Assembly (NCBI RefSeq): GCF_015732285.1
Contig: NZ_WIQU01000062.1
Location: 31,428 to 95,427, forward strand
Origin: Pectinatus frisingensis
GTDB taxonomy: Bacteria > Bacillota > Negativicutes > Selenomonadales > Selenomonadaceae
Direction: 5' to 3'
Length of the DNA: 64,000 bases
Shown here: positions 18,936 to 26,987 of the stretch, one piece after another
Position numbering within the stretch: position 1 is the first letter of the stretch
Layout of the letters: every line of letters starts with the position of its first letter
The notes under the pieces: generated by a model
What the model saw: only the letters and a program-made list of their open reading frames with translations
Databases searched by the model: none
Told to the model about the DNA's origin: nothing
Program-made: the position numbers and the translations under genes

Positions 18936-20777
18936 GTGTTTAGCAGAATAAGAAGACTGCTGATAGGGCGTCCGCTCAAAAATGAAGAGGCCCTTTATCA
19001 GCGTCTGCCAAAGTGGAAAGCCTTGGCAATATTTTCATCAGATGCGTTGTCGTCTGTAAGTTATGGCCCGGAACAGATAGCTGTCGTATTGGCATTATCT
19101 GGTATGGTAACTTATGGTTACTATCTTTATTCACTTATTCCGATAGTAATACTACTGGCAGTAGTAACTATTTCTTATACACAAGTGGCTAGAGCAAATC
19201 CGGGCGGCGGCGGTTCTTATTCGGTTGCCAGGGAAAATCTGGGAGAGGGACCGGCTTTAGTGGCAGGTGCTGCATTGTTTACTGATTATGTGCTCACTGT
19301 AGCTGTTAGTATAACATCCGGGACAGCTGCACTTACTTCGGCTTTTCCTTTTTTAGGTGATTATAAGATTGCTTTGGATTTGTTTGTTTTGTTTGGCGTC
19401 CTTACTATTATTAATTTGCGTGGGGTAAGTGAATCTGCTAAATTTTTTGTGCTGCCAACATATTTATTTGTCGGCAGTATGTTAGCGATAATATTGGTTG
19501 GTGTGGTTCAGGCTTTGACTGGTACGGCACCGGTTGTACCGGAAGTGTCTATGCAGCGTCAGCCAATGAATATGATGATATTTTTCCTGATATTGCGGGC
19601 TTTTGCCAATGGGTGCAGTTCCATGACCGGCTTGGAAGCAATAGCCAATGGTGTGCCAATGTTCAAAGAACCTGCATATGAAAATGCCATTCATACGACA
19701 TATTATATGTCGGGCTTATTGGCAACGATGATGGTGGGAATTTCATTTTTGGTATTACATTATCATGTCATGCCTAATCCCGATATAACGATGTTGTCTC
19801 AGATTGCGGAAATGACGGTAGGCCGGGGATATTTTTATTATTTTTTTCAGCTGGCAACGATGTTGATATTATTTTTGGCGGCTAATACCGCTTATAACGG
19901 ACTTCCGCCGCTTATGTCAATAATTGCCAAAGATGGTTATCTGCCGCGCTATTTGGGACAACGCGGTGAACGTTTGAACTTTTCCAATGGCATAATATTG
20001 CTCAGTTTAGCAACAGCTGTATTACTTATTGCATTTAATGGAAATACGGAACATTTGATTTCCTTGTATGCAATAGGTGTTTTCCTTTCCTTTACAATTG
20101 CCCAGTCCGGTATGGTGGTATATTGGTCGAGAAATAAGATACAGCATTGGCATTGGCGGGCGGCTATAAATGCTTTTGGTGCTGTAATAACGGGTATTGT
20201 TGTTGTTATTATAGCGGTGACTAAATTTTTTTATGGGGCGTGGATCGTTCTTATTTTTATTCCGGCGACGATATATTGCTTTAAGAAGATTAATTCGCAT
20301 TATACGGAAATGGGTAAAGAACTGGCACTTAAACCCGGTGAAAAATTTAGGTATATAAGTTCACCTATTGCTAAAAACTATGTAATACTGCCGATATCTT
20401 ATCCGACACGAAGTGTTATAGAAGCCATGCGTTATGCCAGAAAAATTGGTGATGAAGTCATAGCTGTGCATATTGCGGCAGATGAGCAAAATGCTGAATA
20501 TGTGAAAAAAGTCTGGCATATACAAGATCCTGAGATTGGTATTGTTACAATCAAATCACCTTATCGGATGGTTATACAACCGTTGCTGGATTTTATTAAA
20601 AAGGTGCTTGTTGATAAAAATCCGGAAGATTATGTTACGGTATTAATTCCTGAAGTACAGACGAATAAATGGTGGCATCGTCTTTTACACAATCAGACCG
20701 GTTTGATTTTACGGACTTTGTTGATACACAAGGAAAATGTTATCGTGGTAACCGTACCATTTAGATTAAAAATGTGA
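18936..20777 (+). CDS. APC-superfamily transporter, KimA-like (probable potassium uptake)
   Basis: The 613-residue membrane protein begins with a short cytosolic segment (IGRPLKNEE) and has about 12 membrane helices up to roughly residue 450, then a soluble C-terminal domain of about 160 residues. Signature stretches such as SSDALSSVSYGPEQI, NPGGGGSYSVARENLG and DYVLTVAVSITSGTAA match the KimA/YdaO branch, whose characterised members import K+ and are inhibited by c-di-AMP. Amino-acid transport cannot be excluded from sequence. The GTG start follows GGAGG with 8-nt spacing. Monocistronic, flanked by a strong terminator. Confidence 0.85.
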   Translation: MFSRIRRLLIGRPLKNEEALYQRLPKWKALAIFSSDALSSVSYGPEQIAVVLALSGMVTYGYYLYSLIPIVILLAVVTISYTQVARANPGGGGSYSVARENLGEGPALVAGAALFTDYVLTVAVSITSGTAALTSAFPFLGDYKIALDLFVLFGVLTIINLRGVSESAKFFVLPTYLFVGSMLAIILVGVVQALTGTAPVVPEVSMQRQPMNMMIFFLILRAFANGCSSMTGLEAIANGVPMFKEPAYENAIHTTYYMSGLLATMMVGISFLVLHYHVMPNPDITMLSQIAEMTVGRGYFYYFFQLATMLILFLAANTAYNGLPPLMSIIAKDGYLPRYLGQRGERLNFSNGIILLSLATAVLLIAFNGNTEHLISLYAIGVFLSFTIAQSGMVVYWSRNKIQHWHWRAAINAFGAVITGIVVVIIAVTKFFYGAWIVLIFIPATIYCFKKINSHYTEMGKELALKPGEKFRYISSPIAKNYVILPISYPTRSVIEAMRYARKIGDEVIAVHIAADEQNAEYVKKVWHIQDPEIGIVTIKSPYRMVIQPLLDFIKKVLVDKNPEDYVTVLIPEVQTNKWWHRLLHNQTGLILRTLLIHKENVIVVTVPFRLKM

Positions 20778-20796
20778 CTTGATTATTGAGATAAAC

Positions 20797-20846
20797 AGCA
20801 AAAAAAGCTTTTGTACGATTTTGGTACAAAAGCTTTTTTGCTGTGC
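20797..20846. terminator. Bidirectional terminator after the KimA-like gene
   Basis: A perfect stem (CAGCAAAAAAAGCTTTTGTAC and complement, about 20 bp) has a 7-nt loop. A/T runs within the arms let it work for both the transporter gene and iolG. Confidence 0.85.
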
Positions 20847-20914
20847 AGAACTAACAATAAAGGGGTATTTATATTGGAATTTATTAAATAAAATAGTGAG
20901 TATCTATATTATAG

Positions 20915-21949
20915 TCAGTCAATAGACAGATTGAAGGCTTTTTTTATTTCAGCTATTGTGACAGGTCTGTTTTCCTCAACAGATCTTTTGGCAGCAAGAC
21001 CGATGAGTACAGGCTGTAATCCGTCGTTGGCATTCACGGTGGTTGGGGTGTTATTGCTGATTGAATCGACAAAAGAATTGATTTCAGCGGCGTAGGCCAT
21101 CATATAACGTTCAAGGAAAAAATACATTGGTTTTTCACCTGTAACGCCATCTTTATCACTAATTACAGCGGTAGAATTACTATCATTATTTATTGAAACA
21201 GCACCTTTGGTGCCAAATACTTCGGCTCGTTGATCATAACCATAAGCAGCTTGACGACAGTTATCTATTATGGCGGTTGCACCATTGGCTAGCTTCATTG
21301 TTATCACTGCGGTATCTATGTCACCAGCTTTGCCAATCTCAGGATTAACAGTCACAGAACCAATAGCAAATACTTCTTCTACTTCGCTGCCAGACAGATA
21401 ACGCACCATGTCAAAATCATGTATAGTCATATCAAGAAAAATACCACCGGATACTTTTATGTATTCTATAGGGGGAGCTTGTGGATCGCGGGAGGTTATT
21501 TTTATTATTTGCTGTCTGCCTATTTTACCAGCAGTAACGGCATCTTTTACAGCCTTGAAATTATGATCAAAACGACGATTGAATCCGACTTGATACTTTA
21601 ATCCGGAAGTTTTTACTACATCCAAAACTTCTTTTATTTTTTTTACGTCATGGTCTATAGGTTTTTCGCAAAATACATGTTTACCAGATTTAATTGCTTC
21701 TATAGATATTGATGAGTGAGTATCCGTTGAGGAACATATAAGAACGGCATCAATATCTGGATCAGCCAAGATTTTTTTGTAATCGATATAAGTGTTCTCA
21801 ATATCTAGGGAAGCTGCCCATTGTTTGCTATTATCATTTAAAAAAGGATCTGCGACAGCTTTGATCTTTGCATTTTTAACAAATTTTGTGATGCTTTCAC
21901 CGTGAACACGTCCGATTCGTCCTATACCAATAATACCAATGTTTACCAT
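20915..21949 (-). CDS. iolG: Inositol 2-dehydrogenase-type oxidoreductase (Gfo/Idh/MocA family)
   Basis: The 344-residue protein has the N-terminal Rossmann motif GIGRIGRVHG, the family EKP motif (FCEKPIDHD, near residue 95) and the catalytic DMTIHDFDM segment near 175. These fit myo-inositol/scyllo-inositol 2-dehydrogenases, which oxidise inositol to inosose with NAD+. Related sugar dehydrogenases share the motifs, so substrate is not certain, but the 3' end of an iolE gene 24 bp away supports an inositol role. That neighbour is a remnant and no other iol genes are present, so the pathway here looks partly lost. Confidence 0.85.
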   Translation of the reverse strand: MVNIGIIGIGRIGRVHGESITKFVKNAKIKAVADPFLNDNSKQWAASLDIENTYIDYKKILADPDIDAVLICSSTDTHSSISIEAIKSGKHVFCEKPIDHDVKKIKEVLDVVKTSGLKYQVGFNRRFDHNFKAVKDAVTAGKIGRQQIIKITSRDPQAPPIEYIKVSGGIFLDMTIHDFDMVRYLSGSEVEEVFAIGSVTVNPEIGKAGDIDTAVITMKLANGATAIIDNCRQAAYGYDQRAEVFGTKGAVSINNDSNSTAVISDKDGVTGEKPMYFFLERYMMAYAAEINSFVDSISNNTPTTVNANDGLQPVLIGLAAKRSVEENRPVTIAEIKKAFNLSID

Positions 21950-21972
21950 TTATATCACCTGTTATTAATTAA

Positions 21973-22299
21973 TATTTGGTTTGTTCAGGTGAAGATCATT
22001 TACGTGTATTGGATAAATATATTGGTAGAATTAAACATGTGCACCTAAAAGATGTCCGTAAAGGTATTGTTGAAAAAGTAAAAAATGAAAATTTAAGTTT
22101 CTTAAAAGGTGTAAGAATGGGAATGTTTACTGTTCCCGGTGATGGAGACATTGATTTTAGACCAATATTTGATATCTTAAATAAAAACAATTATAGTGGA
22201 TGGGCATTAGTAGAAGCCGAACAAGATCCGGCTGTTGCAAACCCATTGGAATATGCATTAAAGGCACATGAATATGTTGAAAAGATAGCAAATATTTAA
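21973..22299 (+). pseudogene. iolE: 3' remnant of iolE (inosose dehydratase)
   Basis: About 108 codons match the C-terminal third of 2-keto-myo-inositol dehydratase: [26 protein letters not shown], the [11 protein letters not shown] segment and a [16 protein letters not shown] end. IolE is normally about 300 residues. The frame is open only from a TAA at 21970-21972; the TTG at 21976 has no ribosome-binding site. The break lies 24 bp from the divergent iolG start, so an upstream deletion or rearrangement removed the first two thirds. The 3' end and its terminator remain intact, implying a fairly recent event. Confidence 0.85.
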
Positions 22300-22329
22300 T
22301 TTTAGTGAAAGTAATACTTGTAATATAGA

Positions 22330-22368
22330 AATGCTTGGGGTATCTTATAATAACTCAGGCATTTTTTG
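22330..22368 (+). terminator. Terminator left from the iolE locus
   Basis: AAATGCTTGGG pairs with CTCAGGCATTT across a 14-nt loop, and TTTTTTG follows. It lies just past the iolE remnant stop. Confidence 0.65.
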
Positions 22369-22516
22369 TTTAAGTAATTTAGTAAAGAGAATTTTATTAG
22401 TAATAAAAAGATGCATATGAGTTGTCAATATGAATCTCACTGTTTTGTGAGATTGTAACGGTGAATATGAGATACAGATCATTAGATATTCGCACATTTG
22501 TTAATAATAAACCATC

Positions 22517-22545
22517 TTGACATTTTGGACGGTTAATTTTATACT
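22517..22545 (+). promoter_or_regulatory. Consensus sigma-A promoter for hutD-rpiR
   Basis: TTGACA at 22517-22522 and TATACT at 22540-22545 are 17 bp apart. The expected transcription start is near 22552, right at the base of leader hairpin A. Confidence 0.8.
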
Positions 22546-22552
22546 GATGCTG

Positions 22553-22589
22553 AGCAATGGTGCTTATCAGAAGGGTAAGTGCCTTTTTA
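22553..22589 (+). promoter_or_regulatory. Leader hairpin A (promoter-proximal attenuator family)
   Basis: AGCAAT is followed by arms GGTGCTTA (22559-22566) and TAAGTGCC (22576-22583), which pair with two G-U wobbles, then TTTTT. It matches hairpins B to E in its AGCAA opening and GGnGCTTA arm. It is the shortest member of the family. The hutD start lies 27 nt further on. Confidence 0.65.
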
Positions 22590-22615
22590 TTTTTAAAAGA
22601 AGGGCGATATTATAG

Positions 22616-23188
22616 ATGGCTGTTGAGGTGTTTTTAAAAGAGAACTATACTGTCACTGATTGGAGCGGCGGAACCACTACGCAGATGTATATATTTCCGG
22701 AAAACGCTGAGTATAATAAAAGAAATTTTAAATTGCGGCTAAGTTCAGCAACTGTAAAAACACCAGTATCCGAATTTACTGATTTGAAGAATATAGACCG
22801 TATTTTGATGAGTCTTAATAAAAAGATAGAACTCGAGCATAATAAGCAGGAAAAGGTCATATTGAAACCTTTTGAGGCATATTATTTCAGCGGCGGCGAT
22901 AAAACTATGAGCTATGGATGTTGTGAGGACTTTAATGTCATGCTTAAGCACGGTTCATATAATAAAGCAAAGCTTTTTCTTAATGAGGCAGGGCAATTCG
23001 ATCTGTATGGTGATGCAGATGAGTGTTTTTTATATGTATATAAAGGTGAATACAAGGTAATAACACAAGATGGCAGCAGTTATACACTTCAGGCTTTACA
23101 TATGATGCATCTTGATGATTTTTCTGCGGGAAAAATTATAAGACTGGATATGCAGTCAAAGATGGTAGTATTTAAAATTAATTGGTAA
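22616..23188 (+). CDS. hutD: HutD family cupin-like protein
   Basis: The 190-residue protein has the HutD/Ves signature near its start (VTDWSGGTTTQMYIFPE, then FKLRLSSATV), a double-stranded beta-helix pattern and no membrane segment. HutD genes accompany histidine-utilisation operons; HutD has been proposed to act as a governor limiting hut expression rather than as an enzyme. It is the first gene of a unit with the rpiR regulator and sits just upstream of the operon carrying hutI and hutU, which supports the call. Confidence 0.88.
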   Translation: MAVEVFLKENYTVTDWSGGTTTQMYIFPENAEYNKRNFKLRLSSATVKTPVSEFTDLKNIDRILMSLNKKIELEHNKQEKVILKPFEAYYFSGGDKTMSYGCCEDFNVMLKHGSYNKAKLFLNEAGQFDLYGDADECFLYVYKGEYKVITQDGSSYTLQALHMMHLDDFSAGKIIRLDMQSKMVVFKINW

Positions 23189-23316
23189 CATTTATGCAGG
23201 CATTAAGTCCATAAGCGTTGATTGAAATAATGGCTGCAGGTAAGTGCTGTGTTTTGCATAATGTCTTGAGTATTAATCAATGAAAATTAATTATTATATT
23301 ATTAAGGGAAACACAT

Positions 23317-24177
23317 ATGGGAAAGAATATTGAGACCTTTGGGCAGCTGACAAATATGCTTAAGCTTATTGCAGATACATCTCCGACCTATAAAAAGATT
23401 GCTATGTATATAAATGATAATTATCTGCAGATAGTATTCATGACTACAAATGAATTGGCGGAGCAGGTTGGGGTGAGCCAAGGCAGTATATCAAGATTTT
23501 TTATGGCTTTAGGGTACAGAGGATATAATGACTTTTTGCAGAATCTGCAGAATATAGTAAGTAAGGAATTAACAGCTCCTAAGAGGCTTCAATTCACTGA
23601 AAAGCATGGTGTAAAAGATAAATATATGCATTCAATTTTTGACAATGAATTAGCTAATATGGAAAAGCTTGGCAGCATAATGGAAACAGATAATTACAAA
23701 AAAATAGTTGATATGATAGCTTCTGACAGACAGTTGATTTTAATGTCAGCCAGAATGTCGGCTACTATTGTTCCGTATGTACGGTATATATTGAACAAAA
23801 TGAGAAATATGGTTTATGAATATAAGCCGTCGACGCCGCAATGGGATACAGTAGAACTTATGGATCCTGAAAAAGTAAATATAATGGCAGTTATGTTTCC
23901 GCGCTATCCGCGTGTACTTGTTGAAAAATGTCAACGGCTTAAAGAAAAAGGGTTTCATATATATGGCATTACTGATAGTGAATTTTCTCCGTTGATAGAA
24001 TGTAGTGATGCTGCGGTATGTGTACCGCTTACGGTATCGTCAATCTTTGATATTTACAGTACACCTATGATTTTTTTCAATATATTATTACGGGATGCAG
24101 CAAAGAAAATACCGGGAATTTCTATGCGCATGGATAAAATAGAGAAGATAGAACTGCAAAATAAAGTTTACTATTGA
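23317..24177 (+). CDS. RpiR/MurR-family transcriptional regulator
   Basis: The 286-residue protein has an N-terminal RpiR helix-turn-helix (about 1-80; MTTNELAEQVGVSQGSISRFFMALGYRGYNDF is the core) and a C-terminal SIS domain (about 130-270; ILMSARMSATIVPYVRYIL). SIS domains usually bind phosphosugars, which is odd next to imidazole catabolism; the ligand here is unknown. Some RpiR proteins regulate hut genes in other bacteria. Its stop codon overlaps the -35 box of the next operon. It is the best local candidate to control the island. Confidence 0.88.
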   Translation: MGKNIETFGQLTNMLKLIADTSPTYKKIAMYINDNYLQIVFMTTNELAEQVGVSQGSISRFFMALGYRGYNDFLQNLQNIVSKELTAPKRLQFTEKHGVKDKYMHSIFDNELANMEKLGSIMETDNYKKIVDMIASDRQLILMSARMSATIVPYVRYILNKMRNMVYEYKPSTPQWDTVELMDPEKVNIMAVMFPRYPRVLVEKCQRLKEKGFHIYGITDSEFSPLIECSDAAVCVPLTVSSIFDIYSTPMIFFNILLRDAAKKIPGISMRMDKIEKIELQNKVYY

Positions 24178-24202
24178 CATTTATTTAATAGAAATTTATA
24201 AT
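24174..24202 (+). promoter_or_regulatory. Perfect consensus promoter of the seven-gene catabolic operon
   Basis: TTGACA (24174-24179) and TATAAT (24197-24202) with exactly 17 bp between them. The -35 box contains the TGA stop of the rpiR gene. The start is expected near 24209, about 10 nt before leader hairpin B. Confidence 0.88.
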
Positions 24203-24219
24203 ATGATATATCAATAAGA

Positions 24220-24263
24220 AGCAACGGCGCTTTATTCAAAAGGGAATAGAGTGCTTTTTTTTT
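24220..24263 (+). promoter_or_regulatory. Leader hairpin B (promoter-proximal attenuator family)
   Basis: AGCAAC precedes arms GCGCTTTATTC (24227-24237) and GAATAGAGTGC (24244-24254), 11 bp with two G-U pairs, followed by nine T. As drawn it is an effective intrinsic terminator about 90 nt before the first gene. A short palindrome AATGA-TATTT-TCATT lies just downstream at 24275-24289 and could be a protein site. Confidence 0.75.
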
Positions 24264-24353
24264 ATTATTTATTGAATGATATTTTCATTATAAAACATTT
24301 GTGAATGAAACGATTTAGCAATGAGATATATATTTTAACAGAGGATGATGCTT

Positions 24354-25625
24354 GTGATAGAACAGATGAAAAAAAGAACTGTCTCAATTAATAAAGAGAG
24401 ACTTCTATATCGTTTAGAAGAAATGTCACAGTTTGGATTGAATAAGAAAACAGGTGGAATTGACCGTCAGCTTGGCAGCCAGGCTGATAAAGATACAAGA
24501 AAATGGCTGAAGAATATATGGAATAATGAAATGAGGCTCAATGTTACAGTGGATGCTATTGCCAATATTTGGGGAAGCTATGGACAGCATTTAAAAAACA
24601 GGCCTATTGTTTTTGGTTCGCATCACGATAGCGTTCCTAATGGGGGCAGATTTGATGGTGCATTAGGTGTTTTGATAGCAATGGAGGCTATTCAGACGAT
24701 AAAAGAAAATAATATTGCAACGCAGCATCCGTTGGAAATTATTTCTTTCACAGGTGAAGAACCAAATAGCTTTTCTGTATCAACTCTAGGAAGTAAAGTA
24801 TTGTGCGGACGCTTGACTAAAAAGAATATAGATTTATTGAGTGATAAGAATACAGGAAAAACTTTAACGGAAACTATTGATGAGCTTGGCGGCAGCAGTC
24901 AGAGAATAGATGAGGCTAAGCTTGTGCCAGGTATGATGACAGCTTTTTTGGAAATGCATATTGAACAAGGGCAATGTTTGTACAAGATGGAAAAGGCTGT
25001 TGCTGCCGTAAACTGTATCACAGGCATATATCGTGAAATAATAACGGTAAAAGGTGAGGCTAATCATGCTGGAACGACTCATTTGCAGGACAGACGCGAT
25101 GCATTGTGCGCAGCCTCGGAATTGTGTCTTGCCATTGAGGCTATAATGAAACGATTGAATGATGTATCTGTTACAGTTGGACGTATACAAATAAAGCCAA
25201 ATGCTTCTAATATAATACCTGGTGAAGCAAAATTCACAATAGATATGAGAACTGCTTATCCCGGGAGAAAAAGACAGGCATTGGCAATATTGACAGAAAA
25301 GGTAAAAGAAATAACTGATAGGCGCGGTGTAAAAATTATACGTGAACTTAATCTTGATCAGTCGGAAATGCCTATGGATAAGGAAGTGATAAATGCTGTT
25401 TTACGGGCATCAGAACTTGAAGAACAGCAGTCAATACAGCTTGTGAGTATGGCTGGGCATGATGCGGCTAATATGGCACGCCTTACTAAGACAGCAATGC
25501 TGTTTGTACAAAGTGTGAAAGGATACAGCCATTGTCCGGAAGAATATACAGCATCACAGGAAATTGAAATAGCAGCACAGGTTTATCTTGATACATTATT
25601 GATCTTGGATAGGGAGTTAAAATAA
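24354..25625 (+). CDS. M20-family amidohydrolase (N-carbamoyl-amino acid hydrolase/allantoate amidohydrolase type)
   Basis: About 423 residues of the hydantoinase/carbamoylase branch of M20 dimetal hydrolases. Metal-binding motifs are present: GSHHDSVPNGGRFDGALG (His and Asp ligands), SFTGEEPNSF (Glu pair), MHIEQG (His) and a C-terminal SHCPEEYT (His). Family members cleave N-carbamoyl or ureido groups from amino acids. In this operon it could release glutamate from N-carbamoyl- or N-formyl-glutamate. An ATG at 24345 abuts the GAGG site, so the GTG at 24354 (9-nt spacing) is the likelier start. First gene of the operon; the next starts 1 bp after its stop. Confidence 0.88.
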   Translation: MIEQMKKRTVSINKERLLYRLEEMSQFGLNKKTGGIDRQLGSQADKDTRKWLKNIWNNEMRLNVTVDAIANIWGSYGQHLKNRPIVFGSHHDSVPNGGRFDGALGVLIAMEAIQTIKENNIATQHPLEIISFTGEEPNSFSVSTLGSKVLCGRLTKKNIDLLSDKNTGKTLTETIDELGGSSQRIDEAKLVPGMMTAFLEMHIEQGQCLYKMEKAVAAVNCITGIYREIITVKGEANHAGTTHLQDRRDALCAASELCLAIEAIMKRLNDVSVTVGRIQIKPNASNIIPGEAKFTIDMRTAYPGRKRQALAILTEKVKEITDRRGVKIIRELNLDQSEMPMDKEVINAVLRASELEEQQSIQLVSMAGHDAANMARLTKTAMLFVQSVKGYSHCPEEYTASQEIEIAAQVYLDTLLILDRELK

Positions 25626-25626
25626 T

Positions 25627-26964
25627 ATGACGGTAAAAATAATAAAAGCGTCAGCAATTTTTAATGATAATATTCTAAAAAATAAAAGAGCTGTTGCTGT
25701 GAATATGGATACAGGTGATATCAAGAAAATAGGCCTATTTGAAGAGTTGCAGCAGGAATATTCAGATGCAGACATAGAGGACTGGGGAGAGCTTATAATT
25801 GTCCCGGGGAGTGTTAATGCTCATAATCATAGCTTTCAGAGTCTATTGAGAGGTATAGCTGCTGACAGACCTTTTTTAGAATGGCGGGATAATTCTCTTT
25901 ACAAGTTTTCGCCGCGAATGCGTCTCGACGATATCTATACAGGAGCTTTATTTGCTTTTACTGAAATGATGAAATGCGGTGTTACTACCGTGTCAGATTT
26001 TTTTTATCTGCATCAGTTTGGCAGCCAGAGTGATGAAGCGGTAATTCAAGCGGCAAAGGATGCCGGTATACGGCTGGTTGTTGCCAGTACTATGTATGAT
26101 TGGAGCGGAGCACCTTCAGGTTATGTAGAAAATGTAAAAATAGCTAGGAAACGTACTGAAATCTTGATGAAAAAATATTCCGGCGGCATGGTAAAAGTAA
26201 TACCGGCACCACATAGCCTTCATGCAGCTTCACCGGAAATGATAATGGCTGGGCATAAGCTGGCACAGGAATATGGTACGCCATATCATATTCATGTGGC
26301 AGAGGAAATGTTTGAAGTGGAACAGGTCAAAAGGGAACATGGTATGACACCACTTGCTTATTTGGATTCATTGGGAGTAGTTGATGAGCATATGTCAATA
26401 ATTCATGGTGTATGGCTCAATAATACTGAAATAAAAACAATGGGGCAAAAGGGAGCACATCTTATATACTGTCCATCCAGCAATATGTTTTTGGCTGATG
26501 GGATCACTGATATACCAGCTTATATGAAAAATGGCGTACCGATTGCCTTGGGCAGCGATGGTGCCTGTGGTAATAATCGTATCAGCGTATTCGAAGAAAT
26601 GCGCATGGTTTCCATATTGCAGAAGGCAAAAACCTGCAATGCACTTTGTGTAAATTACGAGGACTCTTTTAAAATGGGAACACAAAATGGAGGAATTGTA
26701 CTAGATATTCCTGTCGGTAAAATAATACCAGGCTATAAAGCTGATTTTGTCGGTATATCAGTAAAGGACTTTTCTATGCAGCCGTTAACGGAAAAAGGTC
26801 ATCAGTTTCTACCAAACATGGTTTATTCTATGCAGCCTACTGCGATTGGCCGGGTGGCAGTTAACGGCAGAACAACCGTGATAAATAATCAGCTTGTCAA
26901 TATAGTTGAGAGCAAAGTGCTTGAACTTATATCGGCAACAATGCATCATTTGGAACAAGACTAA
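25627..26964 (+). CDS. Amidohydrolase-family deiminase, HutF-like
   Basis: The 445-residue protein belongs to the SsnA/TRZ-ATZ/HutF group of metal-dependent deaminases. Visible motifs are NAHNHSFQSLLRG (metal His pair), PAPHSLHAASPEMI and HIHVAEEMFEVEQ, both close to formimidoylglutamate deiminase, and ALGSDGACGNN (metal Asp). HutF converts N-formimino-glutamate to N-formyl-glutamate plus ammonia, the step after HutI, which fits the operon. Triazine and guanine-type deaminases share the fold, so substrate is inferred from context. It may hand its product to the M20 hydrolase encoded immediately upstream. Confidence 0.82.
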   Translation: MTVKIIKASAIFNDNILKNKRAVAVNMDTGDIKKIGLFEELQQEYSDADIEDWGELIIVPGSVNAHNHSFQSLLRGIAADRPFLEWRDNSLYKFSPRMRLDDIYTGALFAFTEMMKCGVTTVSDFFYLHQFGSQSDEAVIQAAKDAGIRLVVASTMYDWSGAPSGYVENVKIARKRTEILMKKYSGGMVKVIPAPHSLHAASPEMIMAGHKLAQEYGTPYHIHVAEEMFEVEQVKREHGMTPLAYLDSLGVVDEHMSIIHGVWLNNTEIKTMGQKGAHLIYCPSSNMFLADGITDIPAYMKNGVPIALGSDGACGNNRISVFEEMRMVSILQKAKTCNALCVNYEDSFKMGTQNGGIVLDIPVGKIIPGYKADFVGISVKDFSMQPLTEKGHQFLPNMVYSMQPTAIGRVAVNGRTTVINNQLVNIVESKVLELISATMHHLEQD

Positions 26965-26987
26965 ATATATAATAGGGGAGATTATAG

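Larger units (their letters stand above)
22300..22615 (+). other. Intergenic region: iolE terminator, 8-bp palindrome, promoter and leader hairpin A
   Basis: In order it holds a terminator-like hairpin (22330-22368), a palindrome AATCTCAC-TGTTTT-GTGAGATT (22434-22455), a consensus promoter (22517-22545) and leader hairpin A. The palindrome lies about 60 bp upstream of the -35 box and could be an operator. Confidence 0.6.
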
